From the NCBI GenBank assembly GCA_002914805.1, contig JXTB01000532.1, positions 194,390 through 258,389 on the forward strand: a stretch of DNA of 64,000 nt, written 5' to 3'. Source of the DNA: Parasponia andersonii (taxonomy: Eukaryota > Streptophyta > Magnoliopsida > Rosales > Cannabaceae). Position numbers and translations under genes: made by a program. The notes under the pieces are model-generated. The model saw only the letters and a list, made by a program, of their open reading frames with translations, was not told the DNA's origin and searched no databases. Positions within the stretch are counted from its first letter, which is position 1. Each line of letters begins with the position of its first letter. Positions 45,785 through 56,269 of the stretch are shown piece after piece.

Positions 45785-47719
45785 TGTTAAGAATCTGACT
45801 ACTTTAAATTCATTGTTTTCAGGATCTCACTTCAATGAATATCAAATTAAGATAAAAACCATTATCTTAAAAAAAGAATTTCACTATATGAAAAAAATTC
45901 TACAATCATATAGATAGGGACTCTCACAAATATTTTCTCCTCAACCTTTCTCCTCTCTTTGAAAAATCATCCCTTCCCTTAAGAGAACTCATACTTCTCT
46001 ATTCCTTGAAAGGAAATACAAAGGAACCCTACATATTGGGGATAATTAGTAACCAAAGAAATAACTTCTATATATAGGGCTCAAGCCTCCATTCCTCTCT
46101 ATCTTCTACCGATGTGAGACTTTGAATTTTTTTATATTTTTAATATTTAGCCAAATTTCAATAATCTTTACCTTGACTAAATAATAAAAATATCCATAGT
46201 TTCCACTACAAACACTCTCATCATCGGCAATCATACTCCACTATATAAGTACACACTTAGAATTTTACCTAGACTCATGTCGAAAAATTCTTGCTGAAAA
46301 TTATGGTGTAGCTATTATCATTTGACTTTTCCTAGAAGCTCATCAACCATTGACATCATTCACCATACACCTTGTATCAATGCCAAACCAATGCCCGTGT
46401 GCAAACTTGTGAACTTTGAACCTGCCACTATATCACATCCTCTTCTATTATATCTTTGAAGATCAGCAACATGTCATAAGATTAGCAGCATCATCAGATT
46501 TAGAGCTTTTAGTTAAACTCACGATTATCTACATCTCTAGCAGATTAGATTCTTTTCCAATTCAGAACAATGTCATTCAAGACACTTTGATGATCACTTA
46601 CGGCTCTGGCTTCTAGATCTTCACCATTTTCATCGCTCATTAGATTCCTCAGAATTTCTGCCCTTCAAACTCTTGCATAAACTAGATTGAATTATCCTAT
46701 TCAATTTCTCTACATCAATCCTCACCAGAGTCGAAACTTGCATTATGATATCTCATTCTACACTTTAAGCTTGAAAACCACTAAGAAAATTCCTCGAACA
46801 AAATTTCCTTAGACTACCACCAAGCTCCAGTGTACTAAAGAACCATGTTTGCTTTGATAGCACTCGTTGAGAGTCTGGCTGACCTAGATTCACCGTTCTC
46901 AAGATCTCACTTTAACGAATATCAGAATAACTGAGAAATAAAAACAATCACCACAATACAAGAATTTAAGTAGAAAATTCCTACATTTGGAGAAAAATTA
47001 CTATACTCAGAAAAGAATTTCACTATATAATTTTTTTTTATAATTATATAGATTTCTCTCTTTTCTACCCAATGACTTCAATATACCTAAATACTCTCTG
47101 ACAAGAGACTCTCACAAATATTTTTTCCTCGCACCTTTCTCTTCTCTTTGAATAACAATCCCTCCCCTATTACACAAGAAAACAACTATCACAAATATTT
47201 TTTCCTCACCTTTCTCTTTTCTTTGAACAACCATCCCTCTTCTCTTACACAAGAAAATAAGAGAAGTCACACTTCTCTATTCCTTAAAAGGAAACACAAT
47301 GAGACTAACCTTTCTCCTCTCTTTAAACAACCACCCCTCCCTCTTACACATGAAAATAAGAGGACTCGCTCTTCTAACAAGAGAATTAACACTTCCTTAT
47401 TCCTTGAACTCACACTTTCCTATTTTTTCAAAGGAAACATAAAGAGACTATTTCCTCCTCATACTTTTCTCCTCTCTTTGAACAAACACCCCTCTTCTAA
47501 AAGGAAACACAAAGAGACTATATACAAAGAGACTAAAAAGGAATTTCTCCAGGAGGGAAAAGTATTTGAAACGCTAAACTCTACATATTGAGTAATTAGT
47601 AACTAAAGAGATAACTTCTATATATAGGCCTCAAAATTCTATTTCTCTCCATCTTACTACTGATGTAGGGCTTCAACTTCTTTCACATTTTTAATGTTTA
47701 GCCAAATTCCAATGTAACA
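45785..47719 (-). mobile_element. TRIM-like non-autonomous LTR element on the minus strand
   Basis: Read on the minus strand, the 5' LTR begins TGTTACATTGGAATTTGG at 47719 and ends near 46865. A primer site TGCTATCAAAGC (plus 46851-46862) follows, two changes from the plant initiator tRNA-Met site TGGTATCAGAGC. About 700 bp of non-coding internal sequence leads to a purine-rich tract and a second LTR at about 46162-45785. The LTR pair shares TTTGGCTAAA, TATATATAGAAGTTAT and AGTGAGATC blocks. Without gag or pol it must be mobilised in trans, fitting a TRIM or a deleted Copia-type element. Confidence 0.7.
47095..47560. repeat. Tandem expansion inside the 5' LTR of the TRIM-like element
   Basis: Several imperfect copies of a block containing CACAAATATTTTTTCCTCAC, CTCTTTGAACAACCA, ACACAAGAAAA and CTATTCCTTAAAAGG make this LTR ~855 bp, whereas the partner LTR is ~380 bp. 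The open frame 47148-47591 is a by-product of these repeats. Confidence 0.75.
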
Positions 47720-48372
47720 CACTTTATATGTCACGCTGGTGCTTAAACTACTCAATTATACCTTAGGTCAACAATCGCGTGCGTGTGATCGTAATATTGT
47801 TTGTTGACGCATTTAACCAAAATATAGACCACTATATCACACCGAAAGAAAGACCATGACCGAATTTGACAAGTTTTTATATGAGAATTTCTGAATTTAC
47901 AATTCAACAGTTTGTTACAAAGTAAGTTAAAAATGATATTACAAAAGGAGATCAGGATGAAAATCATATTAACAATTTACAAATATTTTAACCTTTCAAA
48001 CCAATCTTTTGACATTGAAATCATTACAGAACGGAAAGGCAAGTTAGACCAAGTAACCAGTTTTTTTCTCCAGAAATCGAGAATTGATTGGTTGGCGTCC
48101 TTTGCAATAAAATTTCACCCCCCAAAAAAAGGATGAATTGAAGTATTGATGATATTATTTCAGTGTAAACATTTTACCAGGAAGAAAGCAGAGTAATAAA
48201 TAAAAATAAAAACCAAAAGTCTGTTAATAAGAGGATTTTTAATTAAACAAATAAGGGATAAAAAAAAAGGGAAAAGGAAAGAAATGAAACCGGAAACGAA
48301 GCTATGCCCAATATTTCTCATTTGAAAAANAAAAGGGAAAATACAATCAAGAATTATGGGATTAGAGGGTGA
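47720..48372. other. Intergenic and 3' flank
   Basis: No gene seen. Contains an undetermined base at 48330. The right end is probably the 3' untranslated region of the gene at 48373-48978. Confidence 0.5.
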
Positions 48373-48978
48373 TCAATAGGAGGAGCACTCCGTCCTATGG
48401 ACTCGGTCTTTGAGAATTCCGTCGTACAAAGCGACCCGATTGGGAGGCATACTTTGAATCCCGGGAATCTCATTCCTGCAATTCATTTCCACTCTGCTCC
48501 GCTTCTTATGCTGATTCCTGAATTCCTCCCCATTCCCGGTCGGTTCCTTCACATTTTCAGCAAATTTCACTTTCTTTTTTTTTCTCTCACTCTTCTTCTT
48601 ATCACCTTAAAAAAAAAAAACATTAAAAACCAAACAACAAAGGGAAAACAAAACAAAACAGGGTTAAGTTCAACAACCCCGGAATCATTCAGAACAATCA
48701 GAAAGGAATCAGAGCAAAGCAAGACAAACTCATGTACCCGAACTCAAGCAAGAACGTGGGATTTTGGATTTCTCCGAAGCTTGCTCGGAATCATGATTCC
48801 CGGAAAATTGGGTCGGTGGGGAAGTGATCTTTTGCCGTGAGAAAGTGAGAAAAAGAACCGTACTGGAAACAACCATAGCTGTGACCAAAACCAAACCTTG
48901 GGAGCCCAACATAGAAGAAGACCATGTAGTAATTGGAAAAACTTTGATGGTTTGTGTCGTGTCAAATAGTTCAAACAC
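48373..48978 (-). CDS. Small plant protein of unknown function with N-terminal membrane anchor, two exons
   Basis: Exon 1 is 48978-48738 and exon 2 is 48605-48373. The donor TTCGG/GTACAT and acceptor (T)nAAG/GTGAT restore one frame and give 157 residues. Residues about 20-45 (SSSMLGSQGLVLVTAMVV and following) form a hydrophobic segment, probably a membrane anchor. After a Ser-rich stretch, exon 2 begins with a strongly basic run (KKKSERKKKKVKF), then AENVKEPTGNGEEFR and a conserved-looking end MPPNRVALYDGILKDRVHR. I recall this C-terminal pattern in plant proteins of unknown function but cannot name the family. A TATA-like sequence (minus CTATATATACAC, plus about 49013-49022) lies close upstream. 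Splice phase and the Lys-rich join support the model. Confidence 0.75.
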
Positions 48979-49171
48979 AAGAGTTTGGTGTATACATATA
49001 TAAAATGTGTGTGTATATATAGAGAGAGAACGTTAATAGTAGACTCTAGCTTGTCTTGGAAATATTATAAAGAAGGTTGGGAATAGGAAAATAATTTTAA
49101 AAAAATAGGCGTGAGAATCTCGATTTCCCTCTTTTGTTTTTTTTTTTAATGGAAAAATTGGTTTTGGCTTT

Positions 49172-49194
49172 GGGTTTGGGTTTGGGTTTTGGGG
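49172..49194 (+). promoter_or_regulatory. Potential G-quadruplex upstream of the membrane-protein gene
   Basis: Four G runs (GGG, GGG, GGG, GGGG) separated by TTT, TTT and TTTT satisfy the canonical intramolecular G4 pattern. It lies about 195 bp upstream of the ATG at 48978, on the strand opposite the coding sense. Any regulatory role is inferred. Confidence 0.5.
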
Positions 49195-49299
49195 TTTGTT
49201 TTGGCTTTTTCTCTCTCTGTTGCCCCTCTCAATGCAATGTTAAAGGAGGAAAGAGACTTTGGCTTTGAGTGCGAATTGAGAGAGCAAACCGGTCAACTA

Positions 49300-51275
49300 C
49301 TCAACTAGACGAACTAATATGATTTTTGTTGGACTTTAATGATGGGGAATGGTCAATTACATGTAGTTTGGATAAGGTGTGTGAATATATAGGTGTGGAA
49401 GTACGGTTCTCAAAGCCAATGAGATGTTGCCACGTTTGAGATCTTTGGCATCCTGAATTTAATGCTGTTTGTGTTCGACCTCGAGATTCATAATTTGACT
49501 CATCATTTTTCAGATGGGAATTTTACATTCTTTAAAAAAATAATAATAATAAAATCGAATGGTGATGATCAATAATTCCAACGATACTTTTATACTTTTC
49601 GTCAATTTTTGTTATAGTAATACGTTATAGTGACGATCTCGAAAAGAAAAAAATATTAAACCTTTCTTTCTATTTGTATTTTTTCTCGACGAAAGAGTTA
49701 GTGTTGCTCTATCTAGAAGCCGAAAAGATGGTTTTATTTTATCTTTCTCCGGCCTCCTCAATACATTCAGAACTAGGTCTAATTTGTAGTTCTATTTTTG
49801 CGTGGATTTTAGTTTAGTCTAAATCTTAAATATGAGATTTTTTTCTTAGATTTAGATCTGTTTATTGATCAATTTTTATTTTGTTTTCTTTTTTATGGAC
49901 ACAATTCTTAATTGGTGTTGGCATCATATAGTTTATTCTGCCAATAATACAATCATGAGCAAGTATTGAAGGCAATAGATTACCAATGATCTTTGTTATC
50001 TTTTTCTTTTAAAAAATTATGATAACTCACACATTTGTTTATAATTGTGTTTATAATTTATTTTTCGTCTCTTTTTTGTTAAAAAATTTGAAATTATAAT
50101 TCTTATACTTACATTATAATTTGAACTTTTGTTTCGATTAATAATATTCTCTTGAATAAGAGATTCACGGGTCTACAGAGTCCTCAGTCTTCCATAGGGG
50201 TATATTGGTTGCTGGTCCAAATTTAATTCTCTCTCTTTCTTCATTTAGTTTTTTAGTTTTTCTTTCAACAAAAATGTTAGTAGGAAAAAAAAGAAGAGAA
50301 GAATCAAAATTAGAAATAGTAATGGAGGAAGACAATAGACAGAAGGGTGATACGGAAAGAGGTGTCTATACAATGATAGTCATCCATGTAAAGTAATATG
50401 TCGCAAAATCATACTCCAATAGATCCTACAAAAAGTCACAGACACATCTTTTGGTCTCAAGGGTCTTTCGTGTGTACCACAAGAAAATAGAGTTGAGATG
50501 CAATAATTACAACAATATGCAATTGTTGTTTGTGTTTCAGTAGCTGATTTTATAATTAGCAAGCTGGTCTTATACGAGTTCTACCTTCTATCTTATGTGT
50601 ACCAAATACGTCCTGTGATGTTAGACTCGTATATGGTGCAACTAACCATTGAGTACAAAACTAAGTGTAGCTAGCCATATAATACTTGTGTTAAAGTAAC
50701 AAAGAAAGAGTAATTAAAAAAGAAAAGATAAATTATAAAAGAAAAATACTCTGAAATTTGAGTATTTTTTAATTTAAATTCTGAAATTTAGATTCTGTAA
50801 TTTGAGATTACAAATTTTTGAAAATTAATATCCTAAATTATATTTTTAAATAATTTTAACTGGTAAAAAATAATAATATCTATAAAATTAAAGAAAATAA
50901 TAATGATTAATACAAATTTAATATAGAATGATATTTTTTAAAACTAAAATTAGTTAAAAAATCAGTCTAATATATTAATTTTTAGAATTTTAAAATATTA
51001 TTTTATATAGTTTAAATTTTAGATTTAAATTATAGAATACTCAAATTCATTATTTTTTTTTAGTTTTACCTAAGAAAATAAAAATAAAAACTTTACATAA
51101 AACGTTTTTTATTTTTTAAATGGAGTTGAGTTGAATATGATTGTTGGAATGATTGCGTAAAAGAAGGTTCCGCACGCATAGGAAAGAATAGAAAGAAATA
51201 CATCAATAATGAAAATCGGCTGTGGACGCTCCACTTGTGCAGTTTACAGCCTCCACTCAGACACTGATATGCCGA
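49300..51275. other. AT-rich intergenic DNA
   Basis: I see no supported gene on either strand. Confidence 0.55.
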
Positions 51276-51380
51276 CAATTACGTGTCACGTCGCAACTGT
51301 GAAACACGGGACTGAGCCCAGTCCGATTTGACGCTCTTGATACGTGTCATCAAATTCAATCTCGGACTGTCACGTGTTAT
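51276..51380. promoter_or_regulatory. Cluster of ACGTG (ABRE/G-box-like) motifs
   Basis: ACGTGTCACGTC (about 51281), ACGTGTCATC (about 51340) and TCACGTGTTATC (about 51368) occur within about 100 bp of GC-richer DNA. ACGTGTC is the core recognised by plant bZIP/ABF factors. No gene starts nearby on the right: the Tat-type element begins at 51624. Confidence 0.35.
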
Positions 51381-51623
51381 CCCAGCTCACCTCTGGGACG
51401 CGGTTGACGTTTCTAACTCTCTATCCGCAATCATAATAAAGTAGCCTAGGGACATTTTATCGTTGCTGTCTTATACTTATCAACCTCTATGAAAAAATAA
51501 TTGTGACGAAACTCTTATTTTTGTTACTAAGAGAATAATATTCGAGGAACCCTTGTTAATAACTGAAGTACGAAAAAAAAAATATCATAACAGATGCAGA
51601 ATCAAATTCTGATCGTATGCTGC

Positions 51624-52247
51624 TGTTGTGCGGTCTAAAAATCTTATGTCAGGTCGCATAAGTTACGTGCTATCTCATCCGCATAAGTTGTATGTGACCT
51701 CATTCGAAAAGGTTGCATACGACCTCCACCGCAGGAGTTATGTGCAACCTCCTCCGAGTAGGTTATGTGCGACCCGAAAGAAAAGGAGACTAGTCTCTGT
51801 TTCGTCAAATGGGTAACCTACAAGGAAAGGAAAACAAAAGTTTCTCTTTCAAGTTCAACCAGTTACCCAATTTAAGTGATTACCCAATTATGTTGTTACT
51901 CAAATTATATTATCTGATTGTATAGTTACCTATTCTCACAATTGGGAACATTGAGTTACCTTCGTCTATATAAAGGGAGTTCAACGTTTTAGGACGGTGA
52001 CTTTTCAAATCTAGAGAAGCTAAAAATATTCTTAAGAGTATTTTCTTTTTTCGAGACAACATATTGTAATTGTGAGTTCTTGTAATTCTCCAGAAAATAG
52101 TGAAAAACAGTAGACGTAAGCTCATCTTTTTTGGGGCTGAACCACTCTAAAATCTTTGCCTCTTTATTTGCTTTGATTAATAACCCAATTCACACAAGCC
52201 ACATATCATAATTTTTTCTAAATTTATTGTTGACAAAACCTCCATCA
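51624..52247 (+). repeat. 5' LTR of the second Tat-type element
   Basis: Matches 60049-60659 closely up to TTGTTGAC (52234). A natural LTR end with CA is either 52235 or 52247 (CCATCA, five bases before the primer site). The TATA-like CTATATAAAGGGAG lies near 51966. Confidence 0.85.
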
Positions 52248-52312
52248 ATAATTGGCGCTAGAAGGAGGGCTATTCCGGCAAAACAGTTTATCAAATTTCG
52301 CTTTTTTAATAA

Positions 52313-53879
52313 TGGTAAACACCAGAAACACTACCAGAGTCACCGGAACTAGCCAAAACTAACCCCAAAGCACTGCTGCTACACAGGCAGACCCTGCTCA
52401 GGATCAGCCTATTATGACCGCATCAGAAAACCTTACTCAGAGACAGGATCGCATGGAGGAGACACTGGTGAACCTTCAGCGAATCATAAACCAGATCAAT
52501 GATACCCTATGACGACTTGCTGAAGGCCAGATGGTGACCCCACCACAGCACGAACATCCTAAAGAACGTCTTGCTCAACTACCTGAGAGGGGAATATAGA
52601 TCCTAGAGACAAGGAGACGTGACCAGCCGAGAACCCAGCAAGAGCGTCCTGAAGATCGCATCTCTAAAGGAAAAGGCAAAGTCGCAAACTTACCTCCAGA
52701 ATCTGGTACAGAGGTTCAAGTACTAACTGTGATCGTGGACAACCTTCTCGCAAATCCACTGATAGTCAAGATCGCTTGAGCAGCGAACGAAGATGACCAT
52801 CGAGAAGCGTCTTCGAAAGAATCAGCAAGGAGTCGAAACAAGATCCTGCGGACCTAAGACAATACTTGGAGCGACGACGTAGCCATGAACGATCCGTATC
52901 GCATCATGACGACCAAAGCTGATCTCGTCGCACTATTTCGCTGGATTCCTCTCACAGATCGCAGAAGACTCTGCTTGACTAACCCGCCATGCATCAGGAT
53001 AACGATCAAAGGTCGCCTTTGCCACCAGCAAGAGATAATGCTCTCTCTCCGAACGTCGATGTTCACAATTTAAGGATCGCGTTAGACGCACTTACTGGTT
53101 GGGAAGATGAGCTCGCTGATGGGTATCGTCAATCGCCATTCAGCGAGGAAGTTCGAGCTACAGCCCTACCTACTGGATTCAAACTTCCCACCATTAACAC
53201 TTTTGATGGGAAAACTGATCCACAGGACCATATGGATCACTTCAGTGACTTGATGGAACTCCATCGTGTCAATGATCATGCATGTTGCAGACGTTTTGCT
53301 GTAACTCTCTCAGGAGCAGCAAAGAAATAGTTCCGAGAACTCAAATCCAGCTCGATCTCGTCCTGGCAACAACTTCAGACGGCGTTCTTGAGACAGTTCC
53401 AAGCTGCAAAGAATTTCACTGTTCCACTTGTTAGCTTGTCTACAATCCGACAAGGTCCAGAGGAGACTCTACGATCTTATCTCAATCGATTCACCTTAGA
53501 GTTAGCAAAGGTCAACAACCTACCTGAGGGAGGAGTTTTAACTCTCATGATGGCTGAGGTGCAACCAGAAACTAAACTCTGGGAGGAATTACTTGAGCGA
53601 GAATGTAGAACTCTAGAAGACTTCTATCGAAGGGTTGGTCGACATCTGAGGGTAGAATCTTCGCGCGAGAATCTTCAAAAGATAAAGAAAGAAGGAAGGA
53701 AAGATGCAACTAAAGATGCTGTCATGACCAACAATAACAGTAATAAAAGGAGTAATGAACAGTTGACGGAGAATCAGCTTAGACATAAAAAGCAGGAGAT
53801 TTCAAGAGCTCCCATGTGGTTCAACAATCACACTGAGTTAAACGCACCCATAGATCATATTTATGCAGTCACAAACTAA
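52313..53879 (+). pseudogene. Gag of the second Tat-type element, broken
   Basis: The start MVNTRNTTRVTGTSQN at 52313 is followed quickly by a stop. After a decayed stretch the gag core runs from about 53060: VDVHNLRIALDALTGWEDE, LPTGFKLPTINTFDG, DPQDHMDHFSDLMELHRVND, a stop at 53330, then RQFQAAKNF, TIRQGPEETLRSYLNRFT and a Lys-rich tail ending at 53879. This matches the gag domain of Tat-lineage elements. Several in-frame stops make it non-functional. Confidence 0.8.
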
Positions 53880-54194
53880 TAGGAGCGCTATCGTCAACTG
53901 GAACCCATGAAAAGAGACAGAGCGAGGCGTGACCCCAATAATTTTTGTCAGTATCATAATGATATTGGATATGATACCAATAACTGCTTTGTCCTGAAAG
54001 ATGAGATCGAAAGATTGATTAAAGAAGGATGGCTGCAGCAGTACTCTAAACAGAATAGTGAAAGGCAAGAAGAAAACTGACAGCGACCTCCAGAAATTCA
54101 GCGCGAGGTGCGAACTATTTTTGGAGGATCGCACATTGGAGGAGATTCCAAGAGAGCGCAGGATAGGTATGCGTGAGAAGCTCGACAGCAGCCA

Positions 54195-54917
54195 TTGACT
54201 AATGTCATGCACCTCGAACAACGACCACGAAAGCTTCAGCGAGTACCGGATATGGATATTACCTTCACGGAACAAGATGCGAGGGAAGTCCATTATCTAT
54301 ATAATGATGCATTGGTCATAAAAATTAATTGTGGAAGCACACAGTTATGGCTAGTATTGGTTGATAACGGGAGTGCTGTAGACATCCTGTACTATGACGC
54401 CTTTAAGAAGATGGAGTTGAATGAGAGTGACTTGAAGCCTACCATCACTCCACTCTATGGTTTCACTGGTGACATCCTGATGCCTATGGGCATGATTGGA
54501 TTAATGGTCAACGTTGGAACCTATCCTAGGGTTTCAACAATAATGACCCAATTTTTGGTGGTAGATTACCCCTCTGCATTTAATACTGTGCTAGAAAGAC
54601 CGACACTGAAGGAACTTCGAGCCGTCACTTCAATCTACCATCTCACTATGAAATTCCTGACCCAACACGGGGTAGGCAAGGTGCGAGGAAACCAATATGA
54701 TGCGAGGACTTGTTATAACAACTCGTTGAAACTCGCAGCAAAGGATGCGACGTCTCACACAATGATGGTCCAGCTGCTAGAGGAAGCATCAGTCGAAGCT
54801 TCAGTTGAGTCGTCAGACAAAGCATTAGTCGAACTGTCAGCTAAAGCGTCAATCGATACGACCAGCGAAGACCTCGACCCTCGAGAAATCGATGGAGAAG
54901 TCAACTGGACCCATTGA
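54195..54917 (+). pseudogene. Retropepsin-like protease region of the second Tat-type element
   Basis: An uninterrupted 240-codon frame shows ITFTEQDAREVHYLYNDALV, then LVLVDNGSAVDILYYDAF, where the protease active site reads DNGS as in Tat proteases. ITPLYGFTGDILMPMG and TVLERPTLKELRAVTS follow. The tail has short Ser/Ala/Glu repeats (EASVEASVESS). It ends at 54917 with no reverse transcriptase after it. The domain would cleave the gag-pol polyprotein. It looks better preserved than gag. Confidence 0.75.
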
Positions 54918-55454
54918 AGACTTGGAGGATTTGCTATTTGATAGGTCCTCCAAGATTTTAAAGATTTGAGCGAGGTTTCAAGAACCTGTGTGAGCTTCAT
55001 TGGTCACTTTTCTGAAATCTAACTTGGATGTCTTCAAGATTGATCCGAATATCATCACTGCCCCGTATATAGATACGGCAATCTACCTATGAGCAAGATC
55101 AAAGTAGTGCGCTGATAAGAATTGAGCTCGATCTCTTAGAATAAATACGCGAGCAGTCTCAGCTTCAGATCGTATCATATAAACAGTGCACTGCTCGATA
55201 TAATAATCCTAAAGTCGGACGAAGAAAATTTGAAGATTTGAAGAAGATATATGGCAAGACCTCGTTCTTCGGAACCCTCTTGGGAATGACCATATGTTAT
55301 TATTGCCATCATTCGACTTGGGACATAAAAGTTAGCTCGGCGGACAAAAGATCAAGCATGCCTGGAATGCAGGACAGCTTCGTCGTTTCTATCAGTTAAC
55401 TTTCTTGTATATCTTCATGTTTTCGTCATTCATCAATAAAGACGTCTACTTATT

Positions 55455-55560
55455 CGACATTCGTCATTCATTGATCGTCATTCGTCGATCGTCATTCGTC
55501 GATCGTCATTCGTTGATCGTCATTCGTTAATCGTCATTCGTTGATCGTCATTCGTCGTCA
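55455..55560. repeat. 14 bp tandem array (GATCGTCATTCGTT)
   Basis: About seven copies with T/C and G/A variation lie between protease and the antisense ORF, in the same relative zone as the ~99 bp array of the other Tat element. Confidence 0.9.
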
Positions 55561-56269
55561 TCAATAAGGGTGTCACCTCATCAATCTTTCGATGTGGTTC
55601 ATCTCTTTTAGTTTTATGGCAGTTTTCGGACACTGTAAAACTCGGGGGGCAGTGGGATCAGAATATTATCTCCTACTTGTTTCCTAAGAGACTATGCCAA
55701 ACGTCCATTTAGAGGGGTCGGAATTTTGGATTGCCGAAATATCTAAAAATCCTTAAAATCCTAGGATTTTCTCCTCGCTTCATGCCTTAGCATGTCGTAT
55801 TATGCAATTTCCCTCCTCGAACAATAAAGTAACTAAGCAAAACGTTCATTGTTCGATGTGAAATATTGCTATATCATATTTTGCCATGGAACTTTTGAAA
55901 AACAATATTGAGTTTGCATCACTCGTACTTGCTGTTTTCTTAAGCGACCTAACCTATCCTAACACTTAAAACTCGTTTTAAGTTAGTCAGATTCAAATCG
56001 CAAAAAGCGTACTGATCAGTCACATAGTGATTGACTACTTAGTTAAAATTAGTGTTGTGTTTTTATTATTTTGCAGGAATATCTGACAGGGAAAAAATAA
56101 TATTTATTAAAAGAATTGTCACCCGAACATAAGCAGAAAGGAAGAGGGACCAAGCCCGCATTGTTCTAAAAATATTAAAAAATAATACAAGTGTTATGCG
56201 GAAGTGCTCGCGCCGCCATCTCCAGCTTTGGTAGTATCCTCCCTCCAACTCTGGACAAGCTTAACCACA

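Noticed and set aside
47148..47591. 147-codon plus-strand frame
   Set aside because: It is internal repetition of the TRIM-like LTR.
50205..50396. 63-codon plus-strand frame
   Set aside because: Low-complexity Ser/Phe/Lys sequence in AT-rich DNA and no family match.
51628..51816. 62-codon frame present in both LTRs of the second Tat element
   Set aside because: LTR identity explains its recurrence; it lies in U3 repeats of AGGTTATGTGCGACC type and has no protein features.
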